Assembly: GCA_035651955.1 (NCBI GenBank)
Contig: DASRES010000041.1
Coordinates: forward strand, 1-54,993
Source of the DNA: Acidimicrobiia bacterium
GTDB taxonomy: Bacteria; Actinomycetota; Acidimicrobiia; IMCC26256; JAMXLJ01
DNA: 54,993 nt
Direction: 5' to 3'
Below the pieces are notes generated by a model, which did no database searches, was not told where the DNA came from, and saw only the letters and a list, made by a program, of their open reading frames with translations. Within the stretch, counting starts at the first letter, position 1. Each line of letters opens with the position of its first letter. A program made the translations under genes and the position numbers. Below are positions 9,101 through 18,605 of this stretch, one piece after another.

Positions 9101-9895
9101 TCAACGCCGCGCTACTGCGTCCCTCCGCATCGCCGCGACGAGCGCGGAGGGATCGTCGCTGCGGACGAGCGCCTCGCCGACGAGCACGGCGTCGAACCCC
9201 GCGCCCGCCATGCGCGCGGCGTCGTCCGCGCTGCGGATCGCGCTCTCCGCGACCGCGACGACGTCGCGCGGGATGCGTGACGCGAGCCCGTGCGCGACAG
9301 ACAGGTCCTCGGCGAAGTCGCCGAGGTCGCGGTTGTTGACGCCGACGACGCGGGCTCCCGTGCTGAGCGCGCGCTCGAGCTCCGGCTCGTCGTGGGCCTC
9401 CACCAGCACGCCGAGCCCCCATCCCTCCGCGGTCAGGCGCAGGTCGGTCAGCAACGCGTCGTCCGGGATCGCGGCGACGATGAGCAGGATCGCGTCGGCG
9501 CCCGCGCCGCGCGCCTCGACGACCTGCAGCGGGTCGACCGTGAAGTCCTTCCGCAGCACGGGGATCGTGCACGCGTCACGCGCTGCGGCGAGATCGGCGA
9601 GCGAGCCGCCGAAGTACTCGGCGTCGGTCAGCACCGACAGCGCGCTCGCACCGCCCGCCTCGTAGGCCTTCGCCGTCGCGGCGGGGTCGAGGTCCGGCGC
9701 GAGGTCGCCCTTCGACGGCGAGCGCCGCTTGCACTCCGCGATCACGGCCAGTGTGCCGTCATCGCGGCGGAGCGCGCCCCCGAAGTCGCGCGTCGGGCCG
9801 GCCGCGTGCGCGGCGTCGAGCAACGCCGCCTCACGCGTTCGGAGCGCGGCGATCTCGTCGAGCTTCGTCTCGAGGATCCGGTCGAGCACCGACAT
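9101..9895 (-). CDS. trpC: indole-3-glycerol phosphate synthase
   Basis: A 264-residue TIM-barrel enzyme that closes the indole ring. Family motifs are '[15 protein letters not shown]' (catalytic Lys/Glu strand), '[10 protein letters not shown]' (catalytic Lys), 'GVNNRDL' and '[11 protein letters not shown]'. The ATG at 9895 is the first gene of the minus-strand trp cluster, 57 bases from the divergent glycosidase gene. The leader is too short for a Trp-rich leader peptide and attenuator. trpD and trpG are not in the window; trpE lies 4.5 kb away beside hisI. Confidence 0.95.
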   Translation of the reverse strand: MSVLDRILETKLDEIAALRTREAALLDAAHAAGPTRDFGGALRRDDGTLAVIAECKRRSPSKGDLAPDLDPAATAKAYEAGGASALSVLTDAEYFGGSLADLAAARDACTIPVLRKDFTVDPLQVVEARGAGADAILLIVAAIPDDALLTDLRLTAEGWGLGVLVEAHDEPELERALSTGARVVGVNNRDLGDFAEDLSVAHGLASRIPRDVVAVAESAIRSADDAARMAGAGFDAVLVGEALVRSDDPSALVAAMRRDAVARR

Positions 9896-9937
9896 GGGCC
9901 GCCCAGTCTGTCAGCGGCAACGCCGCCGCCACGCACC

Positions 9938-9943
9938 TACGAT
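9938..9943 (+). promoter_or_regulatory. candidate -10 element for the GH1 gene
   Basis: TACGAT fits TAnnnT and ends nine bases before the ATG at 9953. There is no ribosome binding site between them, so the transcript may be leaderless. No clear -35 is visible. Confidence 0.35.
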
Positions 9944-9952
9944 CCCCCGCCT

Positions 9953-11122
9953 ATGGCGATCAGCTTTCCGGACGGGTTCCTGTGGGGGACGGCCACGGCC
10001 GCGCACCAGGTCGAGGGCGGGAACTGGAACAACGACTGGTGGGAGTTCGAGCACCGGGACGGGACGCCCTGCGTCGAGGTGTCGGGCGACGCGGTCGACC
10101 ACTTCCATCGCTACCCGTCGGACCTCGCGATGGTCGCGGGTCTCGGGTTCAACGCGTACCGCTTCTCGATCGAGTGGTCGCGCATCGAGCCCGAGGAGGG
10201 CGAGTTCTCGCGCGCCGCGCTCGACCACTACCGCCGGATGATGGCGGCGTGTCTCGAGCACGGGATGGTCCCCGTCGTCACGTTCCATCACTTCTCGACG
10301 CCGCGGTGGGCCGCGACGGGCGACACGTGGGCCGATCCCGTCACGGCCGAGCGGTTCGCGCGGTTCTGCGAGCGTGCGGTCGACGCGGTCGGCGATCTCG
10401 TCGGCATCGCGTGCACGATCAACGAGCCGAACATCGTCGCGTTGATGGGCTACATGGTCGGCGTGTTCCCGCCCGGCCGCCAGGACATCGACCAGTACGC
10501 GCGCTCGAACGACGTGCTGATCGACGCCCACAAGCGCGCGGTCGACGCGCTCAAGGCGGGTCCGGGCGACTTCCCCGTCGGCATCACGATCGCCATGGGC
10601 GACTGGGACGCGCCCGAGGGCGCCGAGGACACGCTGGCGCGGATCCGTCACCAGCACGAGGGGATCTACCTCGAGGCCGCGCGCGGCGACGACTTCGTCG
10701 GCGTGCAGGCGTACTCGCGCACGCGGCTCGGTGCCGACGGCATGCCGATCGGGCCCGAGGACGGCGTCGAGGTGCTCGACATGGGATACGAGTACTGGCC
10801 GCAGGCGCTCGAGGTCGCAGTCCGGCACGCGGCGGACGTCGCGGGCGTGCCCGTCTACGTGACCGAGAACGGCATCGGCACGACCGACGACGAGCAGCGC
10901 ATCCGGTACGTGAGGTCCGCGCTCGAGGGGCTCGGCCGTTGCCTGGCCGACGGGCTCGACGTGCGGGGCTACTTCTACTGGTCCGCGATGGACAACTTCG
11001 AGTGGGCCCTCGGCTACAAGCCGCAGTTCGGTTTGATCGCCGTCGACCGCACCACACAGCTCCGCACCATGAAGCCGAGCGCCCACTGGCTCGGCGCGAT
11101 CGCCCGCACCAACGTTCTGTGA
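9953..11122 (+). CDS. glycoside hydrolase family 1 beta-glycosidase
   Basis: A 389-residue cytoplasmic enzyme without a signal peptide. The GH1 N-terminal motif 'FLWGTATAAHQVEGG' is present. The acid/base Glu158 is in 'TINEPN' and the nucleophile Glu305 in 'YVTENG'; 'FSIEWSRIEPEEG' is also typical. It should hydrolyse beta-glucosides or related beta-glycosides with retention; the sugar specificity cannot be read. At under 400 residues it is shorter than the usual 440-470. The stop codon lies inside a long hairpin (11113-11163). It is divergent from trpC. Confidence 0.9.
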   Translation: MAISFPDGFLWGTATAAHQVEGGNWNNDWWEFEHRDGTPCVEVSGDAVDHFHRYPSDLAMVAGLGFNAYRFSIEWSRIEPEEGEFSRAALDHYRRMMAACLEHGMVPVVTFHHFSTPRWAATGDTWADPVTAERFARFCERAVDAVGDLVGIACTINEPNIVALMGYMVGVFPPGRQDIDQYARSNDVLIDAHKRAVDALKAGPGDFPVGITIAMGDWDAPEGAEDTLARIRHQHEGIYLEAARGDDFVGVQAYSRTRLGADGMPIGPEDGVEVLDMGYEYWPQALEVAVRHAADVAGVPVYVTENGIGTTDDEQRIRYVRSALEGLGRCLADGLDVRGYFYWSAMDNFEWALGYKPQFGLIAVDRTTQLRTMKPSAHWLGAIARTNVL

Positions 11123-11163
11123 AGGCTCATGCACACGATGTGTGTCTGAGGCTTCACAGAACG
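11113..11163 (+). terminator. long hairpin overlapping the GH1 stop, shared family copy 1
   Basis: About 24 paired positions flank a GAT loop centred on 11138, with mismatches at 125/151 and 130/146. The outer arm is cgttctgtgaag (11113-11124), pairing with 11152-11163. No U-tract follows. Nearly the same sequence occurs at 27095-27143, also directly after a plus-strand gene. A terminator or mRNA 3'-end stabiliser is the likely role. Confidence 0.55.
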
Positions 11164-11239
11164 ACTGCCCCGGGGCGCTTCACAGTTCCCTCATCCGCGC
11201 TTCACCGGCACGCGGCACGTGCCGAGTCACAATGACGTG

Positions 11240-11908
11240 GTGGACAAGGGCACGATCGTCGTCGTCGACGACGAGCCGAACATCGCCGATCTCGTCGACC
11301 TCTACCTGGCGCGCGACGGGTTCCGCGTCCTGAAGGCGGCGACGGGCGAGGCGGGCATCCAGGCGGTGCGCGACCAGCGGCCGCGTCTGGTGGTCCTCGA
11401 CGTCGGGCTGCCCGACATGGACGGGCTCGAGGTGTGCCGGCGCATCCGGTCGACGTCGCAGGTGCCGGTCATCTTCCTGACCGCGCGCGACGGCGAGGTC
11501 GACCGCGTGCTCGGGCTCGAGCTCGGGGCCGACGACTACGTCACGAAGCCGTTCTCACCTGCCGAGCTCGTGGCGCGCGTCAAGGCGGTGCTGCGCCGCG
11601 TCGACGGCGGTCCCGGCGCCGAGATCGTCCAGGCGGGCCGCGCCGCGATCGACGTCGGCCGCCGCGAGGTGCGCATCGACGACGAGCCGGTCGAGTTCAC
11701 GACGAAGGAGTTCGACCTCCTGCGCTACCTCGCGGAGCGCCCGGGCCTCGCGCTCAGCCGCCAGCAGATCCTCGACGGCGTCTGGGGCTACGACTGGTTC
11801 GGCGACGTTCGAACCGTCGACGTGCACATCGCGCAGGTCCGCAAGAAGCTCGGCGACGCGGCGACGATCAAGACCGTCCGCGGCGTCGGCTACCGGTTCG
11901 ACGCGTGA
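11240..11908 (+). CDS. OmpR/PhoB-type response regulator
   Basis: A 222-residue two-component regulator. The receiver domain (about 3-117) has the acidic pair in 'VVVDDEPN', the phospho-acceptor Asp in 'VVLDVGLPDMDG' (about residue 53) and the Lys in 'DDYVTKPFSP'. The C-terminal winged helix includes 'GYDWFGDVRTVDVHIAQVRK' and ends in 'TVRGVGYRFDA', the OmpR/PhoB DNA-binding class. In-frame GTGs exist at 11219, 11237 and 11240. The last is preferred because CACAAT six bases before it could serve as a -10 for a leaderless transcript; this choice is uncertain. The partner kinase gene starts 37 bases downstream. Confidence 0.9.
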   Translation: MDKGTIVVVDDEPNIADLVDLYLARDGFRVLKAATGEAGIQAVRDQRPRLVVLDVGLPDMDGLEVCRRIRSTSQVPVIFLTARDGEVDRVLGLELGADDYVTKPFSPAELVARVKAVLRRVDGGPGAEIVQAGRAAIDVGRREVRIDDEPVEFTTKEFDLLRYLAERPGLALSRQQILDGVWGYDWFGDVRTVDVHIAQVRKKLGDAATIKTVRGVGYRFDA

Positions 11909-11944
11909 CGCGCGACGCGAGACGGACGACGTGAGACGAGCACC

Positions 11945-13450
11945 GTGAGCTGGGCGCCGCCCGTCCCCCGCAAGCACTACCTGCGCACGCGATTCGTCGC
12001 GGCGATGGTGGCGCTCGCGATCGGCGTGCTCGCGGTCACCGCGCTCGCGACGCTCGGGCTGGCGCGCAAGGCCGACACCGAGAGCGCGACGAAGGACCTG
12101 CAGGGCAAGGCGCCGAAGCTCGCGACGGTCCTCGACCAGCTCCTGCAGGCGCGACTGAGCGCAACTGGTACGGCGACGACGTTGCGCAACCGCAACCTCG
12201 TGACGAACGCGGTCCGCAGGTCGCTGCAGCTGTCCGGTGCGAGCGTCGTGACGATCCGAGCGGACGGCACGGTCGTCGACGGCTTCGGCGCGACGGGCGC
12301 CGCGAGCAACGCGCCGATCCTGCAGCTGCCGCACGGGCTGCAGACGTCGGATCTCGACCAGCGCGCGCTCGTGGCGGGGCAGGAGCAGAGCGGCCAGCGC
12401 GGGCAGCTCGTCTTCGTCGCGCACCCGCTCACGCCCGTGCCGGCCGGCACGCCCGTCCTCGTGCTGACGCAGCAGGTGCAGCGGACCGTCGCGAAGCGCG
12501 CCGGCATCTTCTTCATCCTCGCCGCGTGCATCGCGACCGCGATCGCCGCCCTCATCGCGTTCTTCCTCGCCCGGCGTCTGACCCGGCCGATCGGCGCGAT
12601 GCAGGACGCGGCCCGTCGCATCGCGGGCGGCGACCTCACGGCGCGCGTCGATCTCGGTGGTCACCCGCACGACGAGCTCGCCGACCTCGCCCGCGCGCTG
12701 AACGGCATGGCAAGCGAGCTCGAGAACGCGCGCGGTCTCGAGCGGGGGTTCATCCTCAGCGTGTCGCACGACCTGCGCACCCCCCTGACGTCGATCCGCG
12801 GGTACGCGGAGGCGATCGCCGACGGCACCGTGCAGGGCGACGACGGGCTCAAGCGCTCGGCCGAGATCATCGCCTCGGAGGCGCGCCGGCTCGAGCGGCT
12901 CGTCGCCGACCTCCTCGATCTCGCCCGTCTCGATGCGCACCAGTTCTCGCTCACGCCGAGGCCGATCGACGCGGCGGAGGTCGTCGAGGCAGCCGCCCTC
13001 GCGTTCGTGCCCGCGGCCGACGATCTCGGCATCACGCTCGACGTCGACGCGCGCGAGCGCCTCCCCGCCGACGCCGACCCCGAGCGCCTGGGTCAGATCG
13101 TCGCCAACCTCGTGGAGAACGCGCTGAAGTACGCGGTCGCGCGCATCGAGGTGCGTGTCGAGCGGACGGGGAGCGACGTCGTCCTGCAGGTCGTCGACGA
13201 CGGGCCCGGCATCACGACCGCCGACCTCCCCCACGTGTTCGACCGGCTGTACACGTCACGCACGATCCCGGGCCGGAAGGTCGGGACCGGGCTCGGGCTC
13301 GCGATCGTCCGCGAGCTGTCGGCCGCGATGAACGGCGCCGCGACGGTCGAGACGGGCGACACGGGCGGGACGCGCTTCGTGGTGCGCTTGCCGCTCCCTG
13401 CGTCCGTCGTACCTGGAACCGACGGCACCCCCACGTCCATGCGTCGCTGA
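11945..13450 (+). CDS. HAMP-type sensor histidine kinase
   Basis: A 501-residue membrane kinase. Helix 1 is about residues 16-40 and helix 2 about 185-207, enclosing an external sensor region of about 140 residues with no recognised domain. A HAMP linker follows ('RRLTRPIGAMQDAARRIAGG'), then HisKA with His near 275 in 'SVSHDLRTPLTS', and HATPase_c with 'NLVENALKYA', 'VVDDGPGI' and 'GTGLGLAIV'. It should phosphorylate the regulator encoded just upstream. The start is GTG 11945. The signal is unknown. Confidence 0.9.
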   Translation: MSWAPPVPRKHYLRTRFVAAMVALAIGVLAVTALATLGLARKADTESATKDLQGKAPKLATVLDQLLQARLSATGTATTLRNRNLVTNAVRRSLQLSGASVVTIRADGTVVDGFGATGAASNAPILQLPHGLQTSDLDQRALVAGQEQSGQRGQLVFVAHPLTPVPAGTPVLVLTQQVQRTVAKRAGIFFILAACIATAIAALIAFFLARRLTRPIGAMQDAARRIAGGDLTARVDLGGHPHDELADLARALNGMASELENARGLERGFILSVSHDLRTPLTSIRGYAEAIADGTVQGDDGLKRSAEIIASEARRLERLVADLLDLARLDAHQFSLTPRPIDAAEVVEAAALAFVPAADDLGITLDVDARERLPADADPERLGQIVANLVENALKYAVARIEVRVERTGSDVVLQVVDDGPGITTADLPHVFDRLYTSRTIPGRKVGTGLGLAIVRELSAAMNGAATVETGDTGGTRFVVRLPLPASVVPGTDGTPTSMRR

Positions 13451-13458
13451 GCGTTGCT

Positions 13459-14337
13459 CTACGACGACGAACGACGCATGGACAGTTCGAGGAGGCGCAC
13501 GCGTGCCTCGCCGTCGTCCCAGCGCGCGGTCAGCTCGGCCGGGGGCTCGACCTCCCGGCGCGCGTAGCCGAGCGCGAGCCACGGGAAGCCCGCCGGCGTC
13601 ACGCTCGTGAGCGAGCCGACGACCTTGCCGGCGTCCGTGACGAGCTCCGCGCCGCGCGGAGGCTCGGGGCCGTCGACGAGCTCGACACGGCGCAGGAACC
13701 GGTTGACGTGACCGCGCGTGTCGATGCGGCACACGAGCTCCTGGCCGATGAAGCACCCCTTCGTGAACGAGACCGCGTCGACGTCGAGGAACGCCTCCTG
13801 CGCGATCGTCCGGTCGTCGAGGTCGAGCCCCTGCCGCGGGACACCCTCGTCGATCCGGACGGCCTCGTACTCGTCTGCGCTCGCGACCTCCGCGTCGCCG
13901 CGCGCCTCGTCGACGGCGCGCTGCGGTCCGATCACGTCGAACCCGCGCGGCCTCGCGATGTCCAGCACTGCGGCGCCCCTGGCATGGGGCCGCGCGACGT
14001 CGCCGTCCCCGGTGAGCACCGACAGGCAGCCGAACTCTTCGCTGCGGTCGGCGACGTCCGCCTTCACTCGGATCCGGTACCGGTTCAGCGATGCCGCGAG
14101 ACGCTCGCCGTAGCCGGGCTCGGTGTCGAGCCACAGCTCGTCCTCGCCAGCGCGGTACAGCCGGATGTCGACGTCGAGCTTCCCCTGCGGGGTGAGCAGC
14201 AGCGTGTGCGTCCACTCGCCGACGGGCACGCGCAGCACGTCCTGCGACAGCAGGTTCTGCAGGAACGTCCTCGCGTCAGGTCCCTCGACGACGACCAACC
14301 CGCGGTCCGAGCGATCGACCATCCGCGCGGTGCTCAT
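13459..14337 (-). CDS. ygfZ: YgfZ/GcvT-type folate-binding protein
   Basis: A 292-residue protein with the YgfZ hallmark 'KGCFIGQE' (usual K-G-C-Y-x-G-Q-E), where the Cys is needed for function. The N-terminus resembles the aminomethyltransferase fold ('EGPDARTFLQNLLSQDV'). YgfZ-type proteins assist iron-sulfur cluster assembly or repair with folate; this is family knowledge. The ATG at 14337 is placed by the SD GAGGGAG, five bases away, inside the repeated leader cassette 14338-14391. It lies 61 bases after trpE on the same strand. It ends 8 bases from the convergent kinase gene. Confidence 0.85.
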   Translation of the reverse strand: MSTARMVDRSDRGLVVVEGPDARTFLQNLLSQDVLRVPVGEWTHTLLLTPQGKLDVDIRLYRAGEDELWLDTEPGYGERLAASLNRYRIRVKADVADRSEEFGCLSVLTGDGDVARPHARGAAVLDIARPRGFDVIGPQRAVDEARGDAEVASADEYEAVRIDEGVPRQGLDLDDRTIAQEAFLDVDAVSFTKGCFIGQELVCRIDTRGHVNRFLRRVELVDGPEPPRGAELVTDAGKVVGSLTSVTPAGFPWLALGYARREVEPPAELTARWDDGEARVRLLELSMRRSSS

Positions 14338-14391
14338 GGCTCCCTCGGACCGGGCCGTCCCGCGCTCCACGCACGGCCCGGCTTCGTCCGC
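14338..14391 (-). repeat. hairpin/RBS leader cassette, copy before ygfZ
   Basis: Read on the minus strand it runs gcggacgaagccgggccgt, a 10-base arm within a hairpin, then a closing acggcccggt arm, then gagggagcc and the ygfZ ATG. It matches the tandem cassette at 34131-34250 over nearly its full length. The differences in the inner stem keep pairing (GTGC/GCAC there, GCGT/GCGC here). It fills the gap between the trpE stop and the ygfZ start. Confidence 0.8.
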
Positions 14392-14398
14392 GCCGTGC

Positions 14399-15937
14399 TC
14401 ACGGCAGCGCCGCCTCCTCCGCACGAGCGAAGTCGCGCGACGCCGCGGCTGCGGTGAGGAGCGCGCGCGCCTTGTTGTGGCACTCGAGGTCCTCGAGCTC
14501 CGGGTCGGAGTCGACGACGATCCCGGCACCCGCCTCGACGCTCGCCTGCCCGTCGCGCCACACCATCGTGCGGATCGTGATCGCGGTGTCGACGTTCCCC
14601 GAGAAGTCCACGTACCCGACGACTCCCGCGTACGGGCCGCGCTTCGTCGGCTCGAGCTCGTCGATGATCTCCATCGCCCGCACCTTCGGGGCGCCGCTCA
14701 TCGTTCCCGCGGGAAAGGTCGCGCGCAGCACGTCGACCGCGTTCTTTCCTTCGGCGAGCTCACCGGTGACCTGGCTCGTCATGTGCATGACGTGCGAGTA
14801 CCGCTCGAGCACCATGAGCTCCTCGACACGTTCGGTGCCGAAGCGCACGACGCGCCCGACGTCGTTGCGTGCGAGGTCGACGAGCATGACGTGCTCGGCA
14901 CGCTCCTTCGGATGTTCGACGAGCTCGGCCGCCATGCGCCGGTCGTCCTCCTCGGTGCGGCCACGACGCCGCGTGCCGGCGATCGGACGGCTGATCACAC
15001 GCCCGTCACGCACCTGCACCATCGTCTCGGGCGACGAGCCGACGAGCGTCGCCTCGTGGTGCCGCAAGAGGTACATGTACGGCGACGGGTTGACCTGGCG
15101 CAGCACGCGGTAGACGTCGAACGGGTCGTACTCGCCCTCGAGGTCGAAGCGCTGCGCGAGCACGACCTGGAAGATGTCGCCCGCGAGGATGTACTCGCGG
15201 GCGGCCTCGACGACGTCCGCGAACTGCGCCGGCGTCATCGTCGAGCGGAAGGGCGGGAGCTCGCTGAGCGGCTCCGGCGGCGGCGCGGACGGGAGATACG
15301 GCAACGGGCGCGCGAGCTCGTCGACGAGCGCGTCGAGCCGCGCGCAGGCGCGCTCGTACGCGTTCGTCAGCGTCGCGACGTCGGCGCCGTCCGGCACGAA
15401 CACGTTCTCGATCAGGTACAGCCGCTGCCGGAAGTGGTCGAACGCGGTCACGTGACCCGTGAGCGACAGCACGGCGTCCGGCGTGCCGAGGTCGTCGACG
15501 GGCACGCTCGGGAGACGCTCGACCTCGCGCACGACGTCGTAGCCCAGATAGCCGACGACGCCGCCGTGGAACGGCGGCAGGTCCGCGAGCTGCGGCGCTC
15601 GATAGCGCGCGAGCAACGCCTCCAGCGCGCACAGCGCGCCGCGGTCGGTGGGGACGTCGCGGGGAGGCGCGACCGCGCCGTGCTCGAACGTGACGTCGCG
15701 ACCACGCACGACCATCGTCAACGCGGGGTCGCGTCCCATGAACGAGAACCGGCCCCAGCGTTGCGCGTGCTCGACCGACTCGAGCAGGAACCCTTCGCCG
15801 TCGCCGACCAGCTTCGAGTACGCGGACACGGGGGTCTCGAGATCGGCGAGCACCTCGCGCCACACCGGTACGACGGTGTGGTCGGCGGCGAGGCTCAGGA
15901 ACTCGTCGAGCGACGGCTTCGAGCGGGAGACGGCCAT
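14399..15937 (-). CDS. trpE: anthranilate synthase component I
   Basis: A 512-residue chorismate-utilising enzyme. The C-terminal catalytic domain shows 'SPSPYMYLLRH' (read as NPSPYMY), 'GSSPETMVQV', 'RPIAGTRRRG', 'EHVMLVDLARNDVGRV' and 'FPAGTMSGAPKVRAMEIIDELE'. The latter two are the Mg2+ and chorismate site motifs of TrpE. It makes anthranilate with a TrpG glutaminase not in this window. The ATG at 15937 is 10 bases past the hisI stop; an ATG overlapping the hisI stop is out of frame. A stretch upstream of 15937 stays open but lies in hisI. PabB is the main alternative, but length and pathway context favour TrpE. Confidence 0.88.
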   Translation of the reverse strand: MAVSRSKPSLDEFLSLAADHTVVPVWREVLADLETPVSAYSKLVGDGEGFLLESVEHAQRWGRFSFMGRDPALTMVVRGRDVTFEHGAVAPPRDVPTDRGALCALEALLARYRAPQLADLPPFHGGVVGYLGYDVVREVERLPSVPVDDLGTPDAVLSLTGHVTAFDHFRQRLYLIENVFVPDGADVATLTNAYERACARLDALVDELARPLPYLPSAPPPEPLSELPPFRSTMTPAQFADVVEAAREYILAGDIFQVVLAQRFDLEGEYDPFDVYRVLRQVNPSPYMYLLRHHEATLVGSSPETMVQVRDGRVISRPIAGTRRRGRTEEDDRRMAAELVEHPKERAEHVMLVDLARNDVGRVVRFGTERVEELMVLERYSHVMHMTSQVTGELAEGKNAVDVLRATFPAGTMSGAPKVRAMEIIDELEPTKRGPYAGVVGYVDFSGNVDTAITIRTMVWRDGQASVEAGAGIVVDSDPELEDLECHNKARALLTAAAASRDFARAEEAALP

Positions 15938-15947
15938 GGCGCGGTGG

Positions 15948-16334
15948 TCATACCGGACCGGGCGCCGACCCGCTGCCGAAGGCGCGGAAGAAGCACGAGC
16001 GCTCACCGGTGTGGCACGCGCCACGCCCTTCCTGCTCGACGACGAACAGCAGGACGTCCATGTCGCAGTCGTAGTACGCCGCGCGCACCCACTGGCGGTC
16101 GCCCGACGTCTCGCCCTTGCACCAGTACTCCTGCCGGCTGCGACTCCAGAACCACGTTCGCCCGGTGTCGAGCGTGCGCCGCAGCGCCTCGTCGTTCATC
16201 CAGGCGAACATGAGCACCTGCCCGGTCGCCTCGTCCTGCACGATCGCGGGCACGAGACCGTCGGCGTCGTACTGGACCGACGCGAGCTCGTCGTCCGTGT
16301 AGCCGATGGGTGTGGCGGTCGGTGTCGCGGGCAT
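15948..16334 (-). CDS. hisI: phosphoribosyl-AMP cyclohydrolase
   Basis: A 128-residue histidine-pathway enzyme that opens the adenine ring of phosphoribosyl-AMP. The metal-binding and catalytic motifs '[15 protein letters not shown]', '[19 protein letters not shown]' and '[11 protein letters not shown]...[13 protein letters not shown]' (Cys and His zinc ligands) are all present. ATG 16334 is preferred over the GTG directly upstream. There is no HisE domain. It is followed within 10 bases by trpE, mixing the two pathways in one transcript. It is divergent from the oligopeptidase gene. Confidence 0.93.
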   Translation of the reverse strand: MPATPTATPIGYTDDELASVQYDADGLVPAIVQDEATGQVLMFAWMNDEALRRTLDTGRTWFWSRSRQEYWCKGETSGDRQWVRAAYYDCDMDVLLFVVEQEGRGACHTGERSCFFRAFGSGSAPGPV

Positions 16335-16407
16335 CACGAGCAGCGTAGTCGCCGCCGTTTCCGCCTCCCCCGTCGTTTCGCGCCCGGGCGCGTCGCTCGG
16401 CCGACCG

Positions 16408-16413
16408 TAGGAT
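16408..16413 (+). promoter_or_regulatory. candidate -10 element for the S9 oligopeptidase
   Basis: TAGGAT fits TAnnnT and ends eight bases before ATG 16422 with no ribosome binding site between, suggesting a leaderless transcript. No convincing -35 is seen. Confidence 0.35.
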
Positions 16414-16421
16414 GCCGAGCC

Positions 16422-18506
16422 ATGTCATCCCCGACGCCTCCGCGCGCCGAACGCCGCCCGGTGACGCTTCGCGCGCACGACGACGAGCGCGTCGACGAGT
16501 GGTACTGGCTCCGCGATCGCGACGATCCCGCCGTCGTCGCATACCTCGAGGCCGAGAACGACTACGCGCGCACGGCGCTCGCCCACACCGACGCGCTGCA
16601 GCAGCGGCTGTTCGACGAGATCAAGGGCCGAATCCAGGAGACCGACGTCTCGGCGCCCGTCCGCAAGGGGCGCTGGGACTACTTCACACGCACGATCGAG
16701 GGCCTGCAGTACGCGATCCACGGCCGCCGCCGCGCGGGCGCGCCGGTCGGCGAGGACGAGATGGTGCTGCTCGACGAGAACGTCCTCGCCGAGGGGCACG
16801 GGTTCTTCGCGCTCGGTGCGCTGAGCGTGAACCCCGCGCAGCGGCTCCTCGCGTACTCGGTCGACTTCGACGGCTCGGAGCGCTTCGAGATGCGCTTCCG
16901 CGACCTCTCGCGCGGCACCGACCTCGACGACGTCGTGCCGGACACGTACTACGGCGCGGCATGGGCGAGCGACGACCGTACGGTCCTGTACACGCGCCCC
17001 GACGAGGCGATGCGCCCGTGGCAGGTCTGGCGTCACGTCCTCGGGACGCCGGCCGCGGACGACGTGCTCGTCCACCAGGAGGACGACGACCGCTTCTACC
17101 TCGACGTCGAGCGCACGCGCACGGGTCGGTACCTGATCATCACCGCGCACTCGAAGATCACGACCGAGGTGTGGTTCGTCCCCGCGGACGACCCGACGGC
17201 GACGCCTCGCGTCGTCGAGCCGCGCCGTGAGGGCGTCGAGTACGTCGTCGAGCACCACTGGTCCCGCACCGACGGTGACCGGTTCTACGTCGTGACGAAC
17301 GACGACGGTGCCGAGAACTTCAAGCTCATGCTGACGCCGGTCGCGTCGCCGGGGCGGGCGCACTGGCGCGAGGTCGTCGCCCATCGTCCCGACGTGCGGC
17401 TCGACGCGGTCGACGCGTTCGCGGACCACGTCGTGCTGTCGGAGCGCGCCGACGGGCTCGAGCAGCTGCGCGTCATGTCGTTGCGTGACGACAGCGAGCA
17501 CCTGATCGAGATGCCGGAGCCCGTCTACAGCGCCGGCCTCGGCGCGAACCTCGAGTTCGAGACGCGCACCGTCCGCTACGTGTACACGTCGCTCGCCACG
17601 CCGGCGTCGTCGTACGACTACGACCTCGACGCGCGCGTCTCGGTGCTCGTCAAGCGTCAGCCCGTGCTCGGCGGGTACGACCCGACCCGGTTCCGGACCG
17701 AGCGGCTGTGGGCGACGTCGGCCGACGGGACACGGGTGCCGATCTCGCTCGTCGCGCGCGTCGACGTCGAGCGCACGGGCGACGCGCCGACGTTGCTGTA
17801 CGGGTACGGCTCGTACGAGTCGTCGACCGACCCCACGTTCAGCTCGATCCGGCTCAGCCTCCTCGAGCGCGGCTGGGTGTTCGCGATCGCGCACATCCGC
17901 GGTGGCGGCGAGCTCGGCCGTCGCTGGTACGAGGACGGGAAGCTGCTGCGCAAGCGGCACACGTTCGAGGACTTCGTCGCGTGCGCGCAGCACCTCGTCG
18001 ACGAGCGCTACACGTCGCCGTCACGACTCGCCGCGCGCGGCGGGAGCGCGGGCGGTCTGCTGGTGGGCGCGGTGCTCAACGAGCGCCCCGACCTCTTCCG
18101 CGCCGTCGTCGCGCAGGTCCCGTTCGTCGACGTCGTCACGACGATCCTCGACGAGACGCTGCCGCTCACCGTCACCGAGTGGGACGAGTGGGGCAACCCC
18201 GTCGAGGACGCCGAGGTGTATCGCTACATGAAGTCGTACTCGCCGTACGACAACGTGCGCGCCCAGGACTACCCGGCGATCCTCGTCACCGCAGGGCTGA
18301 ACGACTCGCGCGTCGCGTACTGGGAGCCCGCGAAGTGGGTCGCGAAGCTGCGCGCGACGAAGACCGACGACAACGTGCTCGTGCTCCGGACCGAGATGGG
18401 CGCGGGCCACGGCGGCCCGTCAGGCCGGTACGACGCCTGGCGCGACGAAGCGCTCGTGCTCGCGTTCCTGATCGACCAGGTCGCTCCGGAGACGGCCGGC
18501 GCCTGA
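16422..18506 (+). CDS. ptrB: oligopeptidase B-type S9A serine peptidase
   Basis: A 694-residue cytoplasmic peptidase of the prolyl-oligopeptidase clan. The N-terminal cap ('[17 protein letters not shown]...YLEAENDYA') and the propeller region precede the hydrolase domain. The nucleophile Ser542 is in 'RGGSAGGLL'. The Asp is in '[20 protein letters not shown]' and the His in '[12 protein letters not shown]', the classic protease II signature. Oligopeptidase B cleaves short peptides after basic residues. Length and motifs are normal. The gene is divergent from hisI; a run of negative residues needed for basic specificity was not checked residue by residue. Confidence 0.9.
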   Translation: MSSPTPPRAERRPVTLRAHDDERVDEWYWLRDRDDPAVVAYLEAENDYARTALAHTDALQQRLFDEIKGRIQETDVSAPVRKGRWDYFTRTIEGLQYAIHGRRRAGAPVGEDEMVLLDENVLAEGHGFFALGALSVNPAQRLLAYSVDFDGSERFEMRFRDLSRGTDLDDVVPDTYYGAAWASDDRTVLYTRPDEAMRPWQVWRHVLGTPAADDVLVHQEDDDRFYLDVERTRTGRYLIITAHSKITTEVWFVPADDPTATPRVVEPRREGVEYVVEHHWSRTDGDRFYVVTNDDGAENFKLMLTPVASPGRAHWREVVAHRPDVRLDAVDAFADHVVLSERADGLEQLRVMSLRDDSEHLIEMPEPVYSAGLGANLEFETRTVRYVYTSLATPASSYDYDLDARVSVLVKRQPVLGGYDPTRFRTERLWATSADGTRVPISLVARVDVERTGDAPTLLYGYGSYESSTDPTFSSIRLSLLERGWVFAIAHIRGGGELGRRWYEDGKLLRKRHTFEDFVACAQHLVDERYTSPSRLAARGGSAGGLLVGAVLNERPDLFRAVVAQVPFVDVVTTILDETLPLTVTEWDEWGNPVEDAEVYRYMKSYSPYDNVRAQDYPAILVTAGLNDSRVAYWEPAKWVAKLRATKTDDNVLVLRTEMGAGHGGPSGRYDAWRDEALVLAFLIDQVAPETAGA

Positions 18507-18605
18507 CCGCGACGTGACCGGCGCCCGTCCACAGGATCGTTTACCGTCCGTTGGCCCGCTGGGGACGGTCGCGCGCCGCCTGGGCCCGTAGCGTCCCGGT
18601 GCGGG

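Noticed and set aside
9896-9952. Trp attenuator before trpC
   Set aside because: Only 57 bases separate trpC from the divergent gene, with no leader peptide rich in Trp codons and no terminator/antiterminator pair.
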